Position numbers and translations under genes: made by a program
Assembly: GCF_001949145.1 (NCBI RefSeq)
Contig: NW_019091365.1
Location: 2,399,426-2,463,425, forward strand
Length of the DNA: 64,000 nucleotides
From: Acanthaster planci
Lineage: Eukaryota; Echinodermata; Asteroidea; Valvatida; Acanthasteridae
Reading direction: 5' to 3'
In this document: in pieces, positions 46,901 through 61,900 of the stretch
Numbering within the stretch: the stretch's first letter is position 1
How the letters are laid out: every line of letters begins with the position of its first letter
The notes under the pieces: model-generated
Told to the model about the DNA's origin: nothing
Seen by the model: only the letters and a program-made list of their open reading frames with translations
Databases searched by the model: none

Positions 46901-49900
46901 ACCAAATGTCAAAAGCTCCTTTTCATTTAAAACCACTGGACTAGTATCCACCTTCTTCCTGGCTCTCCAGTATGTAACCGATGAGCTGAGAGGCACCAGT
47001 CTCCTCGGGACGAGTCCACGACAGCTTGAAGGAGTCTACCTCTGCTTCCAGGTAGAGGGCACCAGGGGGTCCAGGCATACCTAAGCAAAGACGACAGATG
47101 CCGCAGGCTTTACTGACAAATTGGGTCACACATGATGCAGTGGACGACAAACTGACATCAAAAAAGGGTCGGATATAACTGTATGTCAAGTCATATCAAC
47201 TCCACACTGGATGGTGCTGTGAGCACTCACAATCAGCCTCGTGAATTTGCTGCTCGGTGATTTCCAGGCATCTTTCCAAACATTACATTTCTGTGGAATT
47301 CGACAGGTCTTTCTTCAATACGCTTTCCTTCAAAACTGTAACATTTTGTAATTTTTGTTTCAACTAGATTGGGGTCAAGACAAATCCTCACTGATGCTGT
47401 GATATACCGTATGAGTAATTTCTCCACACTCTCATAAATGTTGAGTGTTAATTCTTCCACGAACAGGCAGATTTTGTGAATTAAGGAAAAAACACAGGAC
47501 CATATTACCAGGCTGGGGTCCCGTGGTCACATTGGCCTCTCGGTACGGCCCATAGCTGCGGCCATCTGTCCTGGCCTTGACACGGAAGGTGTAGGTGGCA
47601 AACTCCCCGAGTTTCTCCACGCCGTACGTCAGTAGGGGACCATTGATCTCCACGGTGATAGTTGAGATCTCACCTGCAAACGAATGAAAGTGACTAAGTT
47701 AGGATAAGAGTGTATTGACTGTGACAGTCCCTAACCCTCCGATTTTAGCGTAGTCTTTCACAGATTCTAGTGGGTTAGAGTAACAGCAGTTACTGTAGTC
47801 CATGTACGCAACTTACTGCTTATACACTATCTGGGTGACCAGAATTTAGAAGCCAGTACAGCGGTGTTGCACCTTTTGTGTGCAGGCAGCAAGCACGCTA
47901 ACTGCCATTTCAGCCAACAGAGCATTATAACAAATACCAACATGCAAATGTACCTGAAATTAAGAGGGCATGTGGCGGGGATACGAGTGTGGTGCCAATA
48001 AGCCACTTGCGAGTTAAATTTGAATAAAGTCTGGTACACTGTGTTATCTGATTGCACAGAAACGATTTGAGTTCCCCAGACTAAAGACACTGTTATACCT
48101 CATGATTCGGGGCAAGCTTTTACATGGCAACCCACCATCTCTGGAATGGACTGGTTCCTTTGTGCCGTTCTTATCCATTGAGAACAGTGTATTGTTGCAA
48201 GGCGTCTCTTATGTAACTAGGCAAAAGCTTGCCCCGAATCATGAGGTATAGCAACAGTAGTTTTAGTATGGAGAATTCTAGTTGTTATGTTCACGTGAAT
48301 TAAAGAACCCAGTGCACCAGATTTTATTCAAATTTAACTCGCAAATGGCTTATTCTGATAACGCCATGATGATGGCTTCAAGGTGGACGATTCTATATAG
48401 AGTACCGAAGTGAATATGTCACGCGCACAGTTAGTGTGTAAAAGGCATTAGCACGAGAACCAGCGCGTGAGCCAACACGCGCGCGTACTCCATTCGTTTG
48501 CATTGCACTTTCTGGTTCACAGTGACGTCACACTTTGGTACTCTATACAGGCTATCAGTACCAAACGGTGCAAAGCAAGGTGTCACACACAGGCTCATCA
48601 TTAACAGCTACTGTCTCCTACTCACTGATGCTGGCATACTCGTGCATGCGGCACTTGCTGGTACAAAGGAAGCCTCAGCGTGAATATACATACCGTCTAT
48701 TGGCGTGATGCTCTCATAGTAGACCTGGTAGCCTTTGATTTGGCCGCATGGGAGCTCCGGGGGTGCCCAGGTCAAGTTGAGAGAGGTCATCCTGATCCGC
48801 TGGAAACCGACGGCTGCAGGGATACCAGGCACTGAACAAAAGCACAAACACACAAACGGTTATTGCTTTGAAACTGCATTTAAAAATATAAACCTTTATT
48901 CTGCTAAAGATGACTTACTCTCTTATAACAAGTTTATCCAAACGCACTCTGTGATTTCTGTTACATGCAGCTGATCTATACAAAAAAATCCATTCATATC
49001 ATTTTTCTTACTTCGAAGAAATCCATAACAAGTAAATCTGCATTACAAAAATCAAATGGAACCTTGATTTGTACATAATTTGCAGAACTTGCATCTCAAA
49101 TCTAACCAAAAAGCACCAATTTGCACTGTCATTGACCAAGCACCTGGCTGTGCTTGCACAATGAGTAGCAGAATGTAAGCAGACTTCAGTATTTGGACAT
49201 ATTAAGCTGGAGATAGCCTTGGAAAGACACCAGCTAGACGCTTCTTTGGTTCCCCTCAGATGCATATTGTCATTTCTAGTCCTAGCCCCTTAAATCCTTC
49301 ATCTGACTTGCAATGGGCTCATCTCCTATAAAGGACCCATAAGTTCATTTCCAAAAGTGACGTCATTCCTTCCTGTTACACAACTTGGATCAAAAAGCCC
49401 CAAAGGACAAGATCTTCTTTCATCTGTATTTCAGAAATTACGTCAAACATCCAAGTGTGGACACTGACCACTCTGTTCCGTGACGCTGGTGATCTCATCA
49501 CTGGCCGGCCCGTCCCCGGCGGAGTTGAACCCAATCACTGTCAGCGAGTACTCTGTGAAGCATTTCAGGCCATCCAGGGTGGCCTCTGTGTCCTCGCTGG
49601 GGAAGGTTTTCGTGTACTTGATGGGGGTCTCGCGAGCACTGCGTGCCTCGCTGGGGGTCTCCCAGTATGTTATCTGCGAGAATCCACATAGTTGATGTCT
49701 TGTCTTTTCACCAGTTTTAATTATCGAAGTTTTAAATAAATCACTAAACCCACAGCTTTATACTAAAAGGTTTAATGAATACATTTGTTTTTCTTTTTAA
49801 GATTTACTTGTATAATAAATCTTGTCCATTTGGTTTTCAGGCCATAATATACAATTCAGTGCACTTAAATTGTTTTGAAAACTAACACTAACTACGCGAA

Positions 49901-52900
49901 CGTACGGCTGACCATTTTCTAGGAAATGACACTACTTATCACTTCATCAGCTGCATCATGAAGTGACATTACCCTCCATAGACTTAGTACACATGATATG
50001 ACAGTTCATGGTGCGACAATCCACGATACGTCAGTTGATGATGCTACTGACAACTTCCACACTTATCTACTCTACCCTCAAAATCTATTCCGATATTTTC
50101 CATGATCTCCTCTAAGTGCTTTTCAAACTCAGTCATAACTCAATACTAAGCTTGTCACAGGGAATATGCAAAGAAGATATGTGACTCGATCTGTGAAAAT
50201 GAGTCACAAGTTGCAAGAGCCACTTTTGAGTTACTGGCCTTTTAAAGAGTCTTGTACTATGGCAATTACCAGGAAGCCTCAACATTTACACTCACTACAA
50301 ATATCCCTTTTCATCAGGATACCAAAATGAGACATCAAAACGAAGAGCTGTGCTTACTCTTTCTAGTGCTAACTGAAACAAATTACTCCAAAAAATGCTC
50401 TTATGACTCATTTTCCCAAAATGACACTGTCACATATTCAAAGTTGGATGCAATACAACTTCACTTGGGTACCTCGGAAAAAGCCAAAAGTCAAAAATGG
50501 GCAGGCGACCAGTCTGCAATGCAATTCAGCTTAAGGAAATTGAGGAAGTTGGTCCTAGCCTGGACCCCATACCTTATAGCCCTGCAGTCCACCGTTCTTG
50601 GCTTCTTCCGGCAGGGCCTCCCATGTCACACGCAGTGAGGAGGCACCAGATGCTGAGGCCATGACATTACTGGGGGCTGCCGATGGAACTATGAGAGGAA
50701 AGAGAAATAAACAGGCATGTCGTAACAACACAACCAAGGAGATGGGTAAAGCAGGTCTGACAGCAAACCTTGATTTCAAGCAAACTTGTTGGGCTAAACC
50801 ATCAAACCTATCTCATTGGGATCAATTCCTGAATACTGATTCATTCTGAAATCAAATTTGGGGATTCTCAAGCCCAAACCTGTTATTGCCACAAGGTACA
50901 ACTCCTTTAATGCAATGGAAAGCAAGTTGGATACAAACACCTCTGATTAACTTCTGGGCAGTAAATTTAAAGTTTTTCACTTTGAACAGCATATAGCCTT
51001 AAAAACCAAGGGTTTTTTAAGCTTTCTTGACACTCTGTCTGGGAAGGGCGTGTGAAATCTGCAACATAGGCCATACAATTACCAATCGTCTCCGCTATGC
51101 GATCTGTATACCAAACCCCTCAATTCTGCCTTAATGAGCAGGATTTGGAAGCCCACCCTCACGCGAAAATCCTTCTTCCATCGAGCATGGCAATAATTGA
51201 ACAGAGATGTTAACTTAGACCTGCCAATCAAGTTCCTATATTAAACCTAGCTGTTCCTAACCTAATCCTTGGAACAAAACTACAAAGCAGACAGCCGTGT
51301 CTGAAATTAGAACCACAAATAGCCAGAGATGAAGAGAGTTAGCAGTAAAACTGTGGACTTACTGGCAACTCCGACGTAGACCGTGACAGGCCGGCTGCAA
51401 GGCCCAGCCCCCTTGGTGTTGTAAGCCCTGACTTTGATTTCGTAGTCCTGATAGCGCAGCAGGTTGGCCAGCTCGTACTGCAGCAGGGATGGGTCGGTGC
51501 TGGCCCTCTCCACTGGGCTACCGTCAGGTAGTTCTGTGTAGGAGATGCGGTAGCCCTCCAAGGGGCCGTTGTGGGTGCTAATAGGGGGTGCCTGACACAA
51601 TCATTGAAGAAAGAAGATATTAACGGTTGACAAAATGCAAGCATTGGGGAGGTGCACAGTTCAGTGTGGGTATCGTCACTTGTCAACGTAGTTTACTGAG
51701 CACTATGTACGCGGTGCTTTCCAAGACTTCATGAGAAAAAAATTCCCACGGTTGCTCAGGTGAGTCTCAAACCTACATCATTAAGCTAACCAGTGCCAAT
51801 ATCTTACACTGTAACCGCACAACTATCAAATTTTCCAAAGCTCGATACCAAAACATTATTGGCCTGTCCATGGTGTAGAAAAATGAGTCAAAGTTAGCGG
51901 GTTGAAAAGAAGAGCCCATGAAATCAAGGTATTAAGATGTGGGGAAAACTGCATTGGCTTAGCAGTTAAAGATCCTTGTAGACAGTGTCCTCCAGAGCGG
52001 ATGAAGTTTTGGGGAAAAACTCACCGTCCAAATCACTCGTACAGAAGTGGGGGTTATTGGAGTCACCTCCTGTATGCCAGGCTCACCATCGGGAACTGTC
52101 ACACAAACAAAGAAGATTGTAAAGAAGCTGAGTTTCCTGCAAATTAAAAACCACACTGTTACAATGAAATAGTCCACTTTTAGATTTCCATATGCGGTCA
52201 CTATTTCCTCCCCTATATCTACAAAGTTAATAGCAAATATATCTGTGCATAGTGTGCACACGTGTACTGTACACGAGAGTTTCATGCAAACTGAACTGAA
52301 ACTGAACCCACAGGTAGCAGTGGGTACATCCTGCCATAGAATTACAGGCAGGGACACCACCTGGGAACCGGCAATTGAGGAATTTGAAACTATCAAACAG
52401 TAACAATGTCTTCACGTTTGAAAGATTTAAAAGCGTAGCAACCCTTGGGTCTGGAATACAGCTGTATGTCTCACCGTCCTGTTCAGTTGATATGACATCC
52501 GATTCCTCACTCCAGGGACTGGGTCCGACGTCATTGTGGGCTTTGAGACGAAACTGGTAGTCTGTATACGGGGACAATCTGGAAGAGAGATAAATGCAAA
52601 AAATTATGATTGCAGCAATGATGAAAAACTGTGCATCATCATCAACTGTTGTTGAGTTTAAGCGTATGCCTTTGCGCTATGGCCCAAATGTTTTAAACTA
52701 GTTGTGGTCTGCCGAATGAAGTATTTCCAATGAGTGAAATCTTCATGCTCTTTTCAACATGCTTCCCTGGGGGCATGCCACTTCCAATGTGAAAACATGC
52801 AGCATTCCAAGGCTGTTCGAAGCTGGAGCAGACCGTTTCCAATTTCACATTCCCATATTTTCCTCCATAAGAACACTCAGTATTCCCTGCCTTTCTCAAG

Positions 52901-55900
52901 GAAAGAATAGCCGGCATTCCCAGGCAAGACCAGTAAACAAGGGCACACAGGTGAGTCAGGTTGGAGCGGTGGTTCTTTCCTCACCATTCACCTCTACTAT
53001 CTGGGTTCAAGTCCCAGCTCAGTCCAAAGGTGGATTTGGTTTTCACTCCCCGCCCGATTCCATGGGTTTTACCCAGGAACATGTTTCTTATCTGGCGTAT
53101 TCCTCCCACCTCGAAAACTGCAAGTGCTTCTTGCTGTCTTCTCTGTTCAGGTTTCTTCAGACTTGTGACTTGCAGTGCCTGGGGCGCTTTGACGAAAGCT
53201 CGGTTTCATTACCAGAAATGTTTACCACTTACAACATTCCTAGAAGAAACAAGCAGTACTTACTTGTCAACGAAGTATGAGATGACGCCGGGGTCTATGT
53301 GAGTGGCGCGGTCCAGGAAACTGCCAGCACCCTCTTTGATCTGAAGACTGTAGAAGCGCAAGGGTCCGTTCCCGTCCATTCCGGGGGTCCAGGAGATGCG
53401 AGCATCTCGACTGTGGATGTAGTCCACGCTGGGCTTGGAGGGGGCAGTCGGGGCAGCTGTTGGAGGGGGGGGGTTGAAACAAGAACATAAGCTGAATGGA
53501 CAGAAACTATGTCTCACATGCGCACGCACATTTTATGTGACACAATGAGTGACATAATCTCAAGCAGAAATCTACTGAAGGCTTTTGATTGGTTGATAGG
53601 AGTCAGCTGACCACATCAGTTGCAAGGTTTTGGTGGCCACCATGGAAAATATGTCCCAGAGTGTTTCTGATCTTGAAGATGTTCTGTAGGTTTGAATGGC
53701 AAATGCACGCACATAACATATGAAAATTCTTTAGCCCAACTATATGCACGCAGGCCTAACCAACGGCTACAATGTAGCACGGCGGCATGGGCTGGTGAAG
53801 TATATCTGCACTGACGTGTTGGCACTCTTTCATTTCACGTCATGAGCTCACCAAGGCCAACTGGTCAAAATCTTTCGAAACTCACTTCTGTCATTGGTTG
53901 TGATGACGATAGCCGAAGCCTCCTGTCCCCAGCCCAGCCTGGTCTTGGCAGCCACGCTGAAGGAGTAGTATGTATTGTCAAAGAGGTTTGAGACTGTGTA
54001 CTCCTGAGCCATGCCGACCTCTGTTGTCTGCTTGAAGTTATCCGGGAAACCCTGCTGAACGTAGCTCACCTGGCCAACCACAAATACAGTAATATGTAGA
54101 TTGACTTTTTGCTATTTCAAAAACCAAATTTTGGCACTAACATATGTCAATTTTTTAGAGGCAGAAAATAGGAAGAGTTGAGAGCGGTAAGGAAGGAAAA
54201 ACATAAGGGATGGCAGAAACGCAAACAAAGCTTCGAAACTAAAGAGCATTTCTGATTCATTTGCATTGAAACTAAGCATTGTTCTTACTGTTCCCTCATC
54301 CTAAAATGAAGCAGAGATGTTGTTAACATTCACGGTTTAAATAAACTGGAGAACCTAACTTTAGAATTCTTGAGATACTAAAAGATTTGAAATCACTGTG
54401 GTTTTTCTCAAAAGGTTACTTTAGGACTTTAGGTTATTTGAAATTTTGAGAAAAAGGATCATGACTCGTGCAAGTGGGTTTATTACGTACATGTACTTCT
54501 GCCTACACATGAATAGTTTCATACAGCACTCCACTCATTTTGATGTTTCTCTCTGAGATCAACTTAAAAGTGTGAAGTATCATTTCACCCTAAGGACCTG
54601 TGCTTACCCTGTAGCTTTGTATAATGCCATTTGGTTCCACAGGAGCCCGCCAGGTGATCTTTGCAGATGTGTTGGTTACCACTGGAAACAGGATACCGCT
54701 GGGTGGGCCCGGGACTACAAATAAAAAAAAGAAGAGTTTCAGTCAATATTGCATACTTGTGGTGTTCCAGCGAAAAAACCTTGGCATGCCCCAAAGGGCT
54801 AATGTATCTAGCTAAAACCTCAGATAACTTGTGGAGGGAAGACTATAAGCAAAGGTTCAGTAATGCAGGGGGACAGAATAAGGAGTGATTTTCATTTCCA
54901 GGGCCAACTCTCAGATTCAGGCAGTTGGAATGTAACTGGCTACTGCTGAGAATGACACATGCATTAAAGCCAAGTGGTTGCAGCAGTTAGCCATAACGTC
55001 CAGCCATTGTGTCACGCTGCATCCACAACTTTTGGATGCATCCTCAGCTGGAAGTTGAAGCCAGTAATTACCGTCAGGCATCAATACAGGTTACATGAAA
55101 GGACTGTCATTGATATGATATTTCATGGAGTTCAAATCTTATGCAACATCAGGACCCAAAATACACGGATCTTTTAACTGCAGCAATCCGGTCTTTCACA
55201 AAAAAAATCTGGCACAGATGCATGCATGAGCAAAAACCAGAATCCTTTACAAACCCTTGTTAGTCTGAGCTTTTCCTGCTACAGTTCCACCAGAAGATTG
55301 AGCCAAAAAGTGTTTTTTCTTACTTTCTTTTGATATTAATCGTACAACACGTGGAGAATGATAGTTTTTTGTACTTTTCAGTTTAATTTTGGGTGTTTGT
55401 TTCCTTTCGGCGAAGGAAGCTAGACTCACCAGATTCCTGTGTCTCTACCACCACTGTACTGCTGACCATGCCGTCCCCCATGCGTGTGTAGGCAAGCACA
55501 CTCAGTGCGTAGCGCGTATACCCACGCAGGCCAGAAAGAGAGCCATTCATGGAGGCCTCACCAGTGACATCAAGGGTCAGCTGCTCCGAGGGTGAGGAGG
55601 TGGCATAGTAACGCACCTGTTGGGGGCATTGAAGAAGCCAAGAATTTATGTGACAGATCTACAAAGCTTTCCGAGATGAATTGAATCAATGTATCCCACT
55701 GCTGCCACCAATTCAAATTTCATGTCTCAGCTCAGCAGAACACTATTACTTGGCAAATTAATGTGTGAAACACAAGTCAACTAAAAACCAGTCACAAGTA
55801 ATAATAACTATGGAAGAATTTATTTGTGCTTAGACACTGAGATGAAACAAACCACACAGGGCATTTCACAATTACCTTATATCCCAAAATGGCACCATTC

Positions 55901-58900
55901 TGATCAATCTTTGGCACTGGGCCCCAAGTCACGTCTATAACAAATGGACCTGTGGCCCGGGCTGTAACGTTGGATGGCCCTGAGCTGGGAACTGTGAGGA
56001 AAATTAAGGCAAAATCAGTTGATGGCAACTTTAAAAGATTTGTAATCTCGCAATGTGGAGAACCTGACTAATTTTAAAACCCATCACGTACATAATTAGC
56101 AACGTGTACACACCAAAAAGATTGTGTGGAAAAACATGTATCACCAATTTCACCTGGTTTCTTCGGAAAAACTGGTTTATACCACTGGGAAATGCCACAG
56201 CAAGTTTACTACGTTGGTTCCAATACCACGTCCCATATAAGGTCTGAAACAACACAAAGAACAGCAATGACCGACGAGTGATGGAAAATTGTCAAAACTG
56301 TACCTGTATCGGTTGTCCTGCCCACAAGGCCATCACTGATGGGTCCCGCCCCAATCTCATTGTAAGCTTGAACCTGCACTGAGTACTCTGTCCACTCCTG
56401 CAAGCCGGCTATGACATATTCGCCTGTGTAGGGCTCCAGGAGGTCGTAACTCCCCTGGGTAGGGTCAGGGGTCACAGCATTGACCTCTTGCCAGTAGATG
56501 TGGTAACCTATAGGCTCTCCACTCCACTCCCTTTTGAGCAAGGGCTGGGAAATATGGGTGGACAGGAAGAAACGTGTTAACGTAACGATTGTCAGTTTTT
56601 ACAAATATTTGTATTTCAAAGCACGAATGTTACTGATGACGCATACACACGTTTACTGTTTAAATTCTTAGAAGTGTTTCCTCTCCCAAGAAATTACTAT
56701 CAGTTTGTGCACATTCGAATGAAAGTGGTCCTGTGTGTTCTGCTTTGAACCTATGAACAAACCAGTTGGAACATTTTGCAACATTTTAGTCCTCGTAACT
56801 TGGCACAGAGTTCAATCTGCAGTGCCACAGCAATCTGTGGTAGAAAACAAACTGGAACAAAATCAACGCGAAACCGAACACTTACCACCCAGCGGACTCT
56901 GAGGGATGTCTCGCTGTGGGCTCTCACTGTCACCTCGCGAGGGGCAATTTCCGGTGCTGCAAAGTGACCAAAAAAATTGTTAGCTTGGATTCAGAAAGTC
57001 CAGATTTTTCTCAGAATTCAACACCCTCCTGAATCACTCCATATTTTTAAAGCAGTCCAAAGTTTTCCTAGAGAACCTCAGATTCTCCACAAGAACCCAA
57101 GAGTTCCTTAAATTACCACAGACATTCCTCCAGAAGTCAACTTTTTCTTATGGGAAAAAATAGAAAATCCCAAGGTTATATTGAGAAATTTGAGATTCTC
57201 TTCCATAATACTCCTCCCCCAAAAAAACAAAAACAGCTCTTCCTCAAGTGCACCAGATTTTGCCGGCAAAACTTACTGTCTTGGAGTGTCTGTATTCTCC
57301 TGGTAGTCTGGCTGGGCTCGCTCTCTCCGGCAATATTCTGGGCCCGAAGCCTGAAGACGTAGTCCATGTAGGGGATGAGGTTGGGCACGGGGAAGCCTCG
57401 TGAGTCCGGGTCCTGGTGCTCGTACAGGCGTAGCCAGGCTGTGGAGGTGCCCACCTGTGCCTCCACGATCCAGGCCGAGATGCTGGTGTGGCCACTGAAG
57501 CCTGGCTCAAACTGAAGGTGTACGCTGCTGGACTGGATATTGGAGATGGCCAGCTGGCTGGGTGGATCCGGCCGCACTAGAGAGAGGAAGACGGAACTAG
57601 GTTTAATCACAGTCAGAATGAAGTACTAATAATAAAATTGTTAAAATTGGGTTCTTCACAATTTGAAGGAATTCACCTGTGATCACAATCACTTAGCTCA
57701 TTATCAGAAGCTCACATGTGCAAGTATCCTTGTCTCAATGTAAGCAAACAGCTATTCAAGCATGAACTGTAACAAGTATATCCCCTCTGTGTACTGTTCA
57801 ACCGGAGTTAGGGGAAATTCCAGAAATTAGGGGTCAATTTTTTTTCATGTCCTTGTCACATCTGACATATGAGTTTGTAAGTTCAGGACACTTTTTCTAA
57901 TTTGCAAGCATGATGAATTAATGCAAATTACCCGCCAAACAAACAGTAATAGTTTGAAATCAATTCCGTTGATATTTCCATGTCCAATAACGAAGGTCAG
58001 ACGTAACCAGGACACGAAAATGTCACACTTTTGGACCCCTAATTTCTAGAATTACCCTTCAAGCTGAAAGCACTTTTGATGAGTCATGAAAAGTATTTCC
58101 AATTTAAGTCGACTTCAGTACTGATCATAATTGTGAACACAGATGCTATATTTGCACCTTTCACAAAATGGTCTCTCAACGAATGGTGGGCACGGGTCTT
58201 AAATTGGGGCAAATTGTATGTGGCGTGAAGAAACCGGAAGACCGGCAAGTTATCGGGGTGGTCCAACATTGTACAGTGAGTACCTTGGGACACAACCTTG
58301 CTCCAATGAAAATCTGACGCAGCAAACCCTTTGCTTCAGAGTCAACTTCTTTCCTAAAGTCCATTTACTGGTGCAAGATGCCAAAAAAGAGGAGAAAGGG
58401 AAGAGGAGTTCACAAGACCAGAAACTTACGTGGCGGTACACCGGAGCTGAAGCTGGTTTCTTTCGGGGGCCCTCGGCCGACCGACGTCCGGGCCCACATG
58501 ACCAGGGTGTACCTGGTGGTAGCCGTCAGACCAGTCACAGTGTACTCGCGCTGTTCGGGGGGCAATGAAATGGGCGGGCTGGTGCTGGTAGTGTTGTACC
58601 TGTACCACTTGATTTCATAGCCTGTGGATGTGTGCATAACAGCAGGTGAAATCACATGCAGGGACCGTCCTATCACTCCAAAGTCTACCTATTACCACTT
58701 TGTTTGATGGGGATTAGGCCCTCCAAAAAATACTCGGTCTCTGGTCAGACCAAAGTTCCAGAATTGATGCAGTGATGCATTTTTGGGGGGGGGATAGGGT
58801 TGGCTTTTTAAGACTGGCAACAGACACGGAAATGAGTGGCATGTTTAATCAAAGAGCAAAGGCTAGTAGTAGCACATCATGCCGCCATTGTTGTTGATCA

Positions 58901-61900
58901 GCTGGCTGCAACTTTGTAACCTACCCATGGACCCATGGTCTGCTGTTTATGTTTGACATCAATATTACGCAGTCGTAACCATCTATCACCGGGTGCGAGC
59001 AACCTACAAATTAGTCTGGTTCCTTGAACAAATTGCCCTTCCGACTTATGGACTTGTGGCCAGGAATCAGTCTACTCATGAACATTCAGGCAGTGCGGAC
59101 ATAGAGGGCGCTGTTTTGAAAATTTTGAGAAAATAATGGAAACAAAAAACACTGATGCAAAGATTCAAAATTGACAGGTGCGCTGACCAGACACCAACTA
59201 TTTTGGGGGGGCCTTATTTAAATTAATGGACTCAGAGCAGAACAGCTCTGACATCTAAGAGTCATGAAATAAGAATTGATTGTGTACTAAATGTAATGCG
59301 GGCAATATAAAAACCAAAAAATATTTCTTGAAACTTTTGCTGACAATTTTCATAGGTTTACTATCAAAATGTAAGACCTCACATTACACCAGTACAACAT
59401 TGGTTTCTCAAATATTGCTGAAATTTTCTACTTATTGTACAAATTAGATGCCGAACTCCATCAACTGTTTATTATTTTATTACTATTTTCATCCATTCCA
59501 TTCATGTGCAGAAATTAGAAGCATAAGGTTAACCAAAACAGGTCAACAAAGTGCAAGGAAATGTGCAAGAAAGTCCTGCCACCCCCAATTTGTGGTATGG
59601 AGTGGGCCTACCTCTGATGACACCATTCGTTTCAGTTGGGACAGTCCATTCCACTTTCAGGGATGTATCCACGACATCCTTCAACTTAAGACTACCAACT
59701 GAGCCAGGCACTGAAATAAAACAAAACAACAAAGTGTAATGCTACAAGAGATGGACAGATGACCAATGGACAAGTTTCCAGGTAAAAAAAATAAGTTTCT
59801 TTATATGATTACGTAAGAAATTCTCCCAACAAAACTCACCGTCTTCATGAGTCCTGACAGTGACCGTGGGACTAGCTAGTCCGTCTCCGGGGCTGGTGAA
59901 GCACAGCACGCTGGTCTTGTATTCCGTGTACTTTTTCAGACCGCTGATGGTGCCTTCCAGGATTGTGATGGCTGGGTTAGGGTCCACTATCACCTCAATC
60001 TTGGAGCTCTCTGATCCATTCAGCCATGCATGCAACTGTTGCCGCAAAGAGGAGAACAGACACCAAACTCTGAGTAGTTACTTCAACTCACTTTCCCAGT
60101 AAAGTGTGTTAATCAAACTGACAGTTTGTAGCAGGATATCAAATGTGAATTTTCACATATTAATTACAAGTCAAATCACAAGTAAATCACATGTCAAATC
60201 TTATTGTGAATGACAAGTCCAATCACAAGTCAAATCTCATAGTGAATCACAAGTCCAATCGCAAGTCACATCTCGTGAATCACAAGTCCAATTCCAAGAC
60301 AATCCCATGTCAAGAACAATTAAAATGACAGGTTGTTCCACAACTCAATTTCAATTCATAGTACAAGTACTAAAGTCACAGGGGACTAAAAAGAGGAATG
60401 CTTTGTCACAGTTTGTTTGGAACGGCTCGTAGCTTAACTAGGGACCGGACATATTGTGACTGGCTTCTGACTCTCTTGCGCTGACTTGATCACAACTTAA
60501 AAAGAAATCTTGAATGACCTACCTTATATCCTTGGTTGATTCCATTAATAGTTTGGGGGTCAGGCATCTGCCACTGGAACTGGATGGCTGTTGAATTCAA
60601 CACAGTTGTCTGCACATTGCGTGGGGCTTCGCTAGGCACTGATTAAAAGCAAACAAAAGCAGCATACAAACTGAAGAGGAATGTCACCGCATATATTTCC
60701 TCCTAAAAGAAAATTGAGAAAACATGTTTGCGTGCAGCCCTTGCTCAAGAAAAATTTGATTTGTAGATTATTATTAAAAACTGTCCCACAAGACACCAAA
60801 GAAACACAATCTGTGTTCTAAATGAAGTTATCCTGGCTACAAAAAGACAACCATACTTCCGTTCAAAAAAGCCAATTGATCATTTCTGTTATCAAAGAGC
60901 CAACATCTGAGAGAAAAAAATCAATAAAAATACACAGTCTAAAAAATTGGGCTAAAGTTGGCAAATCTTGCTTTGTCACTAATGTAAAGCTTTTGTTCTT
61001 CACAGGGGCCAACTTCATGGAGTTTCTTTGATAAAAAGTACAATGCTATAATGACAAGACCAGGTGGAGCAGAGGTTTGAAAAGCTTAAGTGGGTTACCA
61101 GCCAAAATGCCATGCAATGTTTGATCTGTGACTGGCTCCCTGCTTCTTTTTACATGACAAGAAACACATATTCTGTTCCATAAAAATGACACTGGGCTGT
61201 TCCCCCCCCAAAAAAACCCCAAAATGCAGACAGTGTTCATGTGGAAAAAGCTGTTCCTGGATCTCACCCCCTTCCTTGGTCCTCTGGGCCAAGGACTGGC
61301 TGTAGATGCCCACCCCGGCACCATTGTAAGCTGCCACCTGGATCTCGTAGCGGGTCCAGATTTCCAGGCCTTGAAGCGTATAGGACGTCTGGCGCACGCT
61401 GGTGATGTTAACCGGGGTGTAGGGGGTGGAGGTGTAACCGTACAGCTTGTAGCGAAGGATGTAGCCCCGCAGGGGACCGTTCCATGTGTCCTCGGGAGGT
61501 GTCTGGAAGAATGGTGATTAATGCAAGGTGGCATAAAATAACATATTCCTAATGATTATCTAAAGAAGTGTAGTTACACATATTTTCCAAAGATCAAAGA
61601 GCTTTAAACTGTTTCAACATTTTGCTTGCTGAAGCCTGTAAACCATTACAATTTTCCAACAGTGTGTACAGCGTACGGCCACAAGGGCTAATTTGTGAGA
61701 AAAAGTCATCTCTTGGTCTCCTGCCAAGCCAAATTACTCCTGAACGGGAAAAACCCATGGGTGGTAAAATGGCTTGCCTATGGACACAGCTCTGTAGCCC
61801 TGACTCAAACCACAACGCGCACAATTAACTGCATAATCTTGAGGTCAACACTTCGGAGGCCACAACCTTCTTCCTTCAAGCTCTTGTGGGCAGCAGGGTG

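Noticed and set aside
52951-53025. A functional tRNA gene
   Set aside because: The B box is good but the cloverleaf arms do not pair and the sequence runs on into a SINE-like tail.
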